From an uncultured Streptococcus sp. (GTDB lineage: Bacteria > Bacillota > Bacilli > Lactobacillales > Streptococcaceae): a stretch of 64,000 nt of DNA. The stretch is taken from assembly GCF_905372115.1 (NCBI RefSeq), contig NZ_CAJPNR010000008.1, positions 1-64,000 of the forward strand. The letters run 5' to 3'. The position numbers and the translations under genes were made by a program. The notes beneath the pieces were generated by a model. That model did not search any database. It saw nothing but the letters and a program-made list of their open reading frames with translations, and was not told where the DNA came from. This document shows, piece after piece, positions 58,949 through 64,000 of this stretch (position 1 is the stretch's first letter; each line of letters begins with the position of its first letter).

Positions 58949-59803
58949 ATGAACAAGAAACTTGCTTTTAAGCTCCTCATTCTGGTTTTGGTGACAATTG
59001 CCGGTCTAACAGCTTTTTACAACCATAAAGAAGCCACTAGCCTCAATACAAAACAATTTGTGCAGTCAACAACGCCGACCTTGTTTTTCCACGGTTTTGG
59101 ATCCAGCTCTAATGCTGAAAATCATATGACAGAGGCAGCCAAAAAAGCTGGAGTCACTCAGACAATTATCACAGCAAATGTCAGTAAAAACGGTCAAGTA
59201 AGCTTATTAGGCGAGATACCGAAAGGTGCTATCAATCCCATTATTAAGGTAAACTACGAAGATAACCGCAATGCCGACTATGCTCAAGATGGTAAGTATG
59301 CAGCTGCTGTGATTCGTAAGCTACAAGAGACTTATGGCTTTAATAAGATGAATCTGGTAGGCCATTCGATGGGGAATATGTCCATCCTCTTTTATATGCT
59401 AGAGAACGGTCAGGATGAAAATCTTCCTCAGTTGCAAAAGCAGGTCAATATTGCCAACCATGTTAATGGTCTGGAAGGAAGGGACTTGCCTGAAGATTTG
59501 ACAATTCTAGACGACCAAACTGGCCAGCCTAGTGCTATGAGCCAGACTTATCAAAAACTACTGGGATTACGAGAAGTTTACCCGCAAGAACAAGTAGATG
59601 TTCTGAACATTTACGGTGATTTTAAAAACGAATCCGACGGTTCTGTCCTCAATATTTCTTCTCGCAGCCTCAAATATCTCATGGTTGAAAATGCCAAATC
59701 TTACCAGGAAAAGAAAATCACAGGTCAGTTGGCTCAGCACAGCCAATTGCATGAGAATCCAGAAGTAGACGAATTACTGATTGACTTCCTTTGGAAAAAG
59801 TAG
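58949..59803 (+). CDS. Secreted or membrane-tethered alpha/beta hydrolase, DUF915 family
   Basis: A 284-residue protein with an N-terminal signal or anchor (about 6-24) and an alpha/beta hydrolase fold. FFHGFGSSSNAENHM holds the oxyanion region, NLVGHSMGN the nucleophile Ser (about residue 135), and the catalytic His probably lies in the C-terminal HSQLHENPEVD. This matches DUF915, a family of putative cell-surface esterases in lactobacilli and streptococci. Substrate unknown. Single-gene unit with a notable promoter. Confidence 0.85.
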   Translation: MNKKLAFKLLILVLVTIAGLTAFYNHKEATSLNTKQFVQSTTPTLFFHGFGSSSNAENHMTEAAKKAGVTQTIITANVSKNGQVSLLGEIPKGAINPIIKVNYEDNRNADYAQDGKYAAAVIRKLQETYGFNKMNLVGHSMGNMSILFYMLENGQDENLPQLQKQVNIANHVNGLEGRDLPEDLTILDDQTGQPSAMSQTYQKLLGLREVYPQEQVDVLNIYGDFKNESDGSVLNISSRSLKYLMVENAKSYQEKKITGQLAQHSQLHENPEVDELLIDFLWKK

Positions 59804-59810
59804 GAAAGAG

Positions 59811-59849
59811 CAGTTACTGGCAAGCAAATCCAGTGACTGTTTTTTCTTT
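59811..59849 (+). terminator. Terminator of the DUF915 gene
   Basis: CAGTTACTGG pairs with CCAGTGACTG (one G-U pair), followed by TTTTTTCTTT. Confidence 0.83.
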
Positions 59850-59876
59850 GAACTTCTTTGAGAAATGTTGTAAAAT
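59848..59876 (+). promoter_or_regulatory. Promoter of the DUF1002 gene
   Basis: TTGAAC (59848-59853), a 17-base spacer and TAAAAT (59871-59876). It begins in the T-run of the preceding terminator. The leader is about 195 bases long. Confidence 0.65.
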
Positions 59877-59881
59877 GTATC

Positions 59882-60057
59882 TATTATCTCAAGCCCTCAA
59901 TGGATGAGATAATAATAACTCCATCATTGCAGCAACTTACCTGAAGCGCTCTGAACATCAAAAGGAGCAGAAATCACCAGCTCAAGAAACAGAAATTCGA
60001 GGCACTCAGAAAGAAGTTTGCTCTATAAAAAAGCTATAGAATTTGGGAAACTATAGC
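59882..60057 (+). other. Structured leader of the DUF1002 gene
   Basis: Two stem-loops bracket the leader. TATTATCTCA/TGAGATAATA (59882-59914, 10 bp) lies at its very 5' end. GCTATAG/CTATAGC (60033-60057, 7 bp) lies just before the GGGAGG/GAGGAAAA ribosome sites. The first may stabilise the RNA, the second could gate translation. No known riboswitch class is recognised. Confidence 0.4.
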
Positions 60058-60078
60058 GGGAGGAAAAGAGGAAAAAAT

Positions 60079-61059
60079 ATGAAATTCAAAAAAACTTTAA
60101 TGACAGCAGGAGCCTTGCTGGCTACTCTGTTTACTGTATCAACCGCAGCTGCCGATTCAAATGTTCAGAAAGTCATTGATGAGACTTACGTGCAGCCTGA
60201 GTATGTCCTGGGTTACTCCTTAGATGAGAGCCAAAAACAGCAGACCTTGCAGATGTTGGGCTACAATTCATCCAGCGACAGCAAGCCACTTAAGACCATG
60301 ACACCGGAAGTCTACTCTAAAATCATGGATGTTGCCAACGACCCTAGCCTGCAGCTTTATTCTTCTGTGAAAATCCAGAAGTTAGGCGGCAATAAGCCAT
60401 TAGAGGTCAAAATTGTCACTCCGCAAAACATCACCAAGGTTACTGAAGATATGTATCGCAATGCGGCTGTTACTCTAGGTGTTCAGCATGCGCAGATTAC
60501 CGTTGCAGCACCGATTCCGGTAACAGGTGAGAGCGCCTTGGCAGGGATTTACTACTCTCTGGAAGATAACGGTGCGACCATTCCTCAGGAAAATAAAAAC
60601 CTAGCGCAGGAAGAACTGGCTGCCCTTTCTGGCATCAATGCTGAAAACACAGGTAAGGAAGGCTATGACGCAGACAAGCTTAACGTAGCTCTGGCTGATA
60701 TCAAAGCGGCTATCGCCAATGCTAAGAAGAACAACAGCAATCTGACAGCAGATGATGTCCGTAAGATTGTTGAAGAAACCTTGAAAAACTATGGACTGAC
60801 TCAGTCAGTGACCAGTGACCAAATCAACCTCATCGTGAATTTTGCTATCAATCTTTCAAACAGTGGAGTCATTACGGATTCTGACTTTACAAAGACACTT
60901 AGTGACTTGAAAGACAGCATTGTTTCAAAGGCAGGGGATACCTTTAACAATATTAACCTTAACTTTGATGCAAATGGGCTCCTTCAAGAAGGTGGTAATT
61001 TCTTTTCTAATATCTGGAATGCCATTGTCAACTTCTTTAAAGGATTGTTTGGCGGTTAA
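60079..61059 (+). CDS. Secreted DUF1002-family protein
   Basis: A 326-residue protein with a signal peptide (about 1-28, cleavage near STAAADS). It matches DUF1002 (QPEYVLGYSLDESQKQQTLQ, ITVAAPIPVTGESALAGI). The C-terminus is helical and ends in an amphipathic FFSNIWNAIVNFFKGLFGG. Function unknown; related proteins occur in Bacillus and streptococci. ATG 60079 is chosen because an in-frame TTG at 60043 would place the ribosome site inside the gene and destroy the signal peptide. Confidence 0.85.
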   Translation: MKFKKTLMTAGALLATLFTVSTAAADSNVQKVIDETYVQPEYVLGYSLDESQKQQTLQMLGYNSSSDSKPLKTMTPEVYSKIMDVANDPSLQLYSSVKIQKLGGNKPLEVKIVTPQNITKVTEDMYRNAAVTLGVQHAQITVAAPIPVTGESALAGIYYSLEDNGATIPQENKNLAQEELAALSGINAENTGKEGYDADKLNVALADIKAAIANAKKNNSNLTADDVRKIVEETLKNYGLTQSVTSDQINLIVNFAINLSNSGVITDSDFTKTLSDLKDSIVSKAGDTFNNINLNFDANGLLQEGGNFFSNIWNAIVNFFKGLFGG

Positions 61060-61074
61060 TTCCAAGACTATGTA

Positions 61075-61110
61075 AAACAAGGCTAGGACATTTGAGTTCT
61101 AGCCTTGTTT
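61075..61110. terminator. Strong terminator, DUF1002 / guaA
   Basis: A 12-bp perfect stem AAACAAGGCTAG/CTAGCCTTGTTT with a 12-base loop between convergent genes. Confidence 0.9.
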
Positions 61111-61128
61111 GTTATTTCTTAATATGTT

Positions 61129-61166
61129 AAATCCTCCATCAGAAGCGTTCTAGTGGAGGATTTTTA
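61129..61166 (+). terminator. Second hairpin between DUF1002 and guaA
   Basis: AAATCCTCCA/TGGAGGATTT with a 15-base loop, then TTA. It reads as a back-up terminator for plus-strand transcripts; on the minus strand the T-run is short. Confidence 0.6.
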
Positions 61167-61195
61167 CTTTTAATATTTCAAATTAGATTTATTTA

Positions 61196-62758
61196 TTATT
61201 CCCACTCTACAGTTGCAGGTGGTTTGCTGGTGATATCGTAGACAATGCGGTTGACATGGTCTACTTCGTTGACGATACGAACAGAGATTTTTTGCAGAAC
61301 ATCCCAAGGAATCTTGGCGAAGTCAGCTGTCATACCATCAATAGAAGTGATAGCGCGAATCGCAATTGTGTAGTCGTAAGTCCGGCCGTCGCCCATGACA
61401 CCAACAGATCGGACTCCAGTATTAACAGTAAAGTACTGCCAGATGTCGCGGTCAAGACCAGCTTTGGCGATTTCTTCGCGGAGAATAGCATCAGATTCGC
61501 GGACAGTTTCTAATTTCTCCTCAGTGATTTCTCCCATGACACGAATAGCAAGTCCTGGTCCTGGGAATGGCTGGCGCCAGACAATTTCATCAGGCATACC
61601 AAGCTCGGTACCCAAAGCACGCACTTCATCCTTGTAGAGCGTGTTCAGTGGCTCAATCAGCTCAAACCGCATGTCTTCCGGCAGACCACCAACGTTATGG
61701 TGAGACTTGATAGTCTGAGCGGTATCAGTTCCGGACTCGATAACGTCTGTATAGAGAGTCCCTTGAGCCAAGAATTTCACATCTTTCAGTTTGCTGGCTT
61801 CGTCGTCAAAGACATAGACAAACTCGTTTCCGATGATTTTACGTTTTTGCTCTGGATCTGAAACACCGGCTAGTTTATCAAGGAAACGTTTAGCTGCGTC
61901 AGCCTTGACGATATTCAAACCAAATTTGCCGCCAAGCATATCCATGACCTGATCAGCTTCGCCTTTACGCAAAAGACCATGATCTACAAAGATACAGATT
62001 AGTTGATCACCGATTGCTTTCTGCAAGAGAACACCGACGACAGAAGAGTCTACACCACCAGAAAGTCCCAACAGCACCTTCTTGTCACCAACGGTTTGGC
62101 GGATTTTTTGAATTTCCATGTCAATGAAGTTATCCATAGACCAGTCGCCTTTGGCTCCACAAATATTCAGAGCAAAGTTGCGCAGGATATCATAGCCAAA
62201 TTCTGAATGACGAACCTCAGGGTGGAACTGAATGCCGTAGATTTTCTTTGTTGGATTTTCAATGGCTGCAAAAGGACAGTCAGCAGAAGTACCAGTACGA
62301 ACAAAGTCAGCAGGTATCTCTGTTACCGCATCTCCGTGGCTCATAAGAACTAGCTGGCTTTCAGGTGTTCCGTTAAAAAGGCTGGAGTTAGCAGTATGTG
62401 ACAGAGTTGACTGACCATATTCACGATTTCCAGCATGACCAGCAGGGACAACCTTGCCCCCCAGCTTGTGAGTCAACAGCTGCATACCATAGCAGATCCC
62501 CAAAATCGGGATTCCCAACTCAAAGATTTCCGGGTCAATATCAAAAGAGCCGTCTTCATATACAGAATTCGGACCGCCGGAAAGGATAATCCCGACAGGC
62601 TGGATAGCACGGACTTCGTCAGCGGTAATCTTGTGGCTCTTAAGCTCAGAAAAAACACCGATTTCACGAATGCGGCGTGAAATCAGCTGGTTGTACTGGC
62701 TTCCGTAATCAAGCACGATGATCTTTTCGACATCTTGCAATTCAGTTCTAGTTGTCAT
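61196..62758 (-). CDS. guaA: GMP synthase (glutamine-hydrolysing)
   Basis: A 520-residue enzyme that converts XMP, glutamine and ATP to GMP. The class I glutaminase has nucleophile Cys89 (GICYGMQLL) and its His-Glu pair in QFHPEVRHSE. The ATP-pyrophosphatase domain has LLGLSGGVDSSVV, and the C-terminal dimerisation domain ends in KPPATVEWE. Complete and normal in length. Divergent from the GntR regulator. The 238-base gap holds the guaA promoter near the gene and the regulator promoter at its far end. Confidence 0.97.
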   Translation of the reverse strand: MTTRTELQDVEKIIVLDYGSQYNQLISRRIREIGVFSELKSHKITADEVRAIQPVGIILSGGPNSVYEDGSFDIDPEIFELGIPILGICYGMQLLTHKLGGKVVPAGHAGNREYGQSTLSHTANSSLFNGTPESQLVLMSHGDAVTEIPADFVRTGTSADCPFAAIENPTKKIYGIQFHPEVRHSEFGYDILRNFALNICGAKGDWSMDNFIDMEIQKIRQTVGDKKVLLGLSGGVDSSVVGVLLQKAIGDQLICIFVDHGLLRKGEADQVMDMLGGKFGLNIVKADAAKRFLDKLAGVSDPEQKRKIIGNEFVYVFDDEASKLKDVKFLAQGTLYTDVIESGTDTAQTIKSHHNVGGLPEDMRFELIEPLNTLYKDEVRALGTELGMPDEIVWRQPFPGPGLAIRVMGEITEEKLETVRESDAILREEIAKAGLDRDIWQYFTVNTGVRSVGVMGDGRTYDYTIAIRAITSIDGMTADFAKIPWDVLQKISVRIVNEVDHVNRIVYDITSKPPATVEWE

Positions 62759-62795
62759 CTGTTCCCTTTCTTAAAAGAAGTAATCTTTTCCCCTC

Positions 62796-62824
62796 ATTTT
62801 ATCACAAAAAAGGAATTTTTCCAA
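62796..62824 (-). promoter_or_regulatory. guaA promoter
   Basis: On the minus strand TTGGAA, a 17-base spacer and TAAAAT preceded by TGA, about 38 bases upstream of the ATG. No guanine riboswitch was seen. Confidence 0.72.
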
Positions 62825-62933
62825 GGTAATAAGGAGTAAGAGTGATGAAAAAACGAATATGAGTCTTTATTTGGCTTAACAGCTAGAATCGTGATAAAAG
62901 CAAGCACTTGAGAGCTAATACTTATCATTTAGT

Positions 62934-62980
62934 TTGACATTTGAAGTATTTGGTACTAAAATAAAGGAAGGTACCAAATA
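62934..62980 (+). promoter_or_regulatory. gntR promoter with flanking operator arms
   Basis: TTGACA (62934-62939), a 17-base spacer and TAAAAT (62957-62962). The -10 starts immediately after the arm TATTTGGTAC (62947-62956), whose perfect inverted copy GTACCAAATA lies at 62971-62980. The pair encloses the -10 and start site. Autoregulation by the GntR protein is the simplest reading. Confidence 0.78.
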
Positions 62981-62996
62981 AGAAAGAAGAGCCGAC

Positions 62997-63695
62997 ATGT
63001 TACCCGCATATATTAAAATTCATGATCAGATTAAGAAAGATATTGACGATGCCGTTTGGGAGATTGGGGAGCGCCTGCCCAGCGAGCGAGATCTAGCCGA
63101 AACCTTTAAGGTCAGCCGTATGACCCTGCGTCAGGCCATCACACTCTTGGTTGAGGAGGGAGTGCTGGAGCGTCGAGTCGGGAGTGGTACCTTCGTAGCC
63201 AGCACACGCGTTCAGGAGAAAATGCGCGGCACAACCAGCTTCACGGAAATCATGAAGGCACAAGGCAAAACGCCATCCAGCCAGCTCATTTCTTATCGCC
63301 GTACCCTGCCGAGCGAGCAGGAAGTGGAGAAACTAGGCATCCACAAGACGGAAAATGTCATTCGGATGGAGCGGGTTCGCTACGCTGACGATTTGCCGGT
63401 GGTCTACGAGGTGGCTTCAATTCCAGAGAAGTTCATTAAGAATTTCAAAAAAGAAGAGGTGACCAGTCATTTCTTTCAGACCTTGCAGGAACATGGCTAT
63501 AAAATCGGCAAGTCTCAGCAGACTATTTATGCCCGGCTGGCTAAGGAGAAAATCGCCAATTACCTCGATATTCCTCGCGGCCATGCCATCTTAGGACTGA
63601 CTCAGATTTCTTACTTTGACGACGGAACAGCTTTTGAATACGTAAAAAGTCAGTATGTCGGCGATCGTTTTGAATTTTATTTGGAAAACAATTAA
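62997..63695 (+). CDS. GntR/HutC-family transcriptional regulator with UTRA domain
   Basis: A 232-residue regulator with a winged-helix GntR domain (1 to about 70; LPSERDLAETFKVSRMTLRQ) and a C-terminal UTRA effector domain (about 90-230). It belongs to the YvoA/NagR-like branch that senses amino-sugar phosphates, though the effector is not readable. A 10-bp inverted repeat straddling its own promoter suggests autoregulation. Its divergent neighbour is guaA. The GH20 and PTS genes 10-16 kb away are possible but untested targets. Confidence 0.9.
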   Translation: MLPAYIKIHDQIKKDIDDAVWEIGERLPSERDLAETFKVSRMTLRQAITLLVEEGVLERRVGSGTFVASTRVQEKMRGTTSFTEIMKAQGKTPSSQLISYRRTLPSEQEVEKLGIHKTENVIRMERVRYADDLPVVYEVASIPEKFIKNFKKEEVTSHFFQTLQEHGYKIGKSQQTIYARLAKEKIANYLDIPRGHAILGLTQISYFDDGTAFEYVKSQYVGDRFEFYLENN

Positions 63696-63702
63696 TTATT
63701 GC

Positions 63703-63732
63703 AAAACTCTTGGTTATCACTAAGAGTTTTTA
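63703..63732 (+). terminator. gntR terminator
   Basis: AAAACTCTT/AAGAGTTTT stem with a 10-base loop and TT tail, 8 bases after the stop. Confidence 0.8.
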
Positions 63733-63831
63733 ACTTGTCTTTTACTCGGCAGAAAAAGCTGATTGAAGTTTTGCAATCTCATATTTCGAGTATTTATTTC
63801 CCTTGTCAGACTAGAGTTTATCATGCTTTTC

Positions 63832-63840
63832 TGGTATAAT
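63832..63840 (+). promoter_or_regulatory. Extended -10 promoter of ylxM
   Basis: TGGTATAAT ends 7 bases before the ATG of ylxM. The expected start site falls at or next to the ATG. A -35 is not evident. Confidence 0.65.
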
Positions 63841-63847
63841 GTTTCTT

Positions 63848-64000
63848 ATGGAAATTGAAAAAACAAACCGAATGAATGCTCTCTTTGAGTTTTATGCGGC
63901 GCTTTTGACTGACAAGCAGATGAACTATATAGAGCTCTACTATGCAGACGACTACAGTCTGGCTGAGATTGCTGAGGAGTTTGGTGTTAGCCGTCAAGCC
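63848..64000 (+). CDS. ylxM: YlxM-family DNA-binding protein, 5' part
   Basis: The first 51 residues of a YlxM protein ([20 protein letters not shown], then [14 protein letters not shown], a helix-turn-helix). The gene runs off the window. YlxM is usually encoded directly before ffh and is associated with the signal recognition particle. No Shine-Dalgarno sequence precedes the ATG, and the -10 lies 7 bases upstream, so translation may be leaderless. Confidence 0.9.

Overview
The window is a low-GC Gram-positive chromosome segment from an oral streptococcus, most likely Streptococcus sanguinis or a close mitis/sanguinis-group relative. The reasons are an IgA1-protease-type zinc metalloprotease with an N-terminal LPNTG anchor and about thirteen 20-residue repeats, YSIRK-like and lipobox signals, extended -10 promoters (TGnTATAAT), a small Efe/Tat locus, a Lac-family PTS operon, and housekeeping blocks in streptococcal order. 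Species assignment is inference. No rRNA, tRNA, CRISPR array, insertion sequence or prophage was seen.

Layout. 1-780: end of rplJ and all of rplL. 0.8-6.9 kb: the IgA1 protease with a long leader. 7-12.5 kb: a heterodimeric ABC exporter, a GNAT acetyltransferase and an LtrA-family membrane protein. 12.8-14.2 kb: brnQ behind a CodY-box-like sequence. 14.3-21.2 kb: an extracytoplasmic thiol/methionine repair island made of ccdA, a methionine-rich lipoprotein, a thioredoxin lipoprotein, membrane-anchored MsrAB, a two-component system, and a second ccdA/thioredoxin pair. 21.2-25.8 kb: two flavin reductases, a cytosolic ApbE and NADH oxidase. 26-32.3 kb: a ClC transporter and efeO-efeB-efeU-tatC-tatA (iron uptake with a Tat-exported peroxidase). 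32.4-36.9 kb: xpt, a MATE exporter and an unusual Clp/Hsp100 ATPase. 37-41.9 kb: an acetoin/pyruvate dehydrogenase operon (E3, E1alpha, E1beta, E2). 42-52.5 kb: a LevR-like PRD regulator, a MATE exporter, and a divergent glycoside locus (cytosolic GH20 and a DUF3284-like protein against PTS IIA-IIB-IIC and a GH1 phospho-glycosidase). 52.5-58.9 kb: tautomerase, tdk-prfA-prmC-sua5-glyA, a nucleoid-associated protein and a Pmp23-like lysozyme-fold protein. 58.9-64 kb: a DUF915 hydrolase, a DUF1002 secreted protein, guaA, a GntR regulator with an operator-flanked promoter, and the start of ylxM.

Two ensembles stand out. First, the first flavin reductase ends in a glycine-rich tail carrying two copies of DATSGAS. 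This matches the DxxSGA(T/S) pattern that ApbE enzymes flavinylate, and a signal-less ApbE is encoded next door. That suggests a cytosolic, covalently flavinylated electron carrier fused to a PAS-like domain. Second, a lipoprotein of about 20% methionine sits between ccdA and msrAB. It looks like a renewable oxidant sink, recharged from the cytoplasm through CcdA, the thioredoxin lipoprotein and MsrAB, in a genus exposed to peroxide and hypothiocyanite.

Regulatory sites were read by eye. They include a perfect CcpA cre in the nox promoter, CodY-like boxes upstream of apbE and brnQ, inverted repeats straddling the -10 elements of gntR and the DUF915 gene, and two genes that may be translated from leaderless mRNAs.
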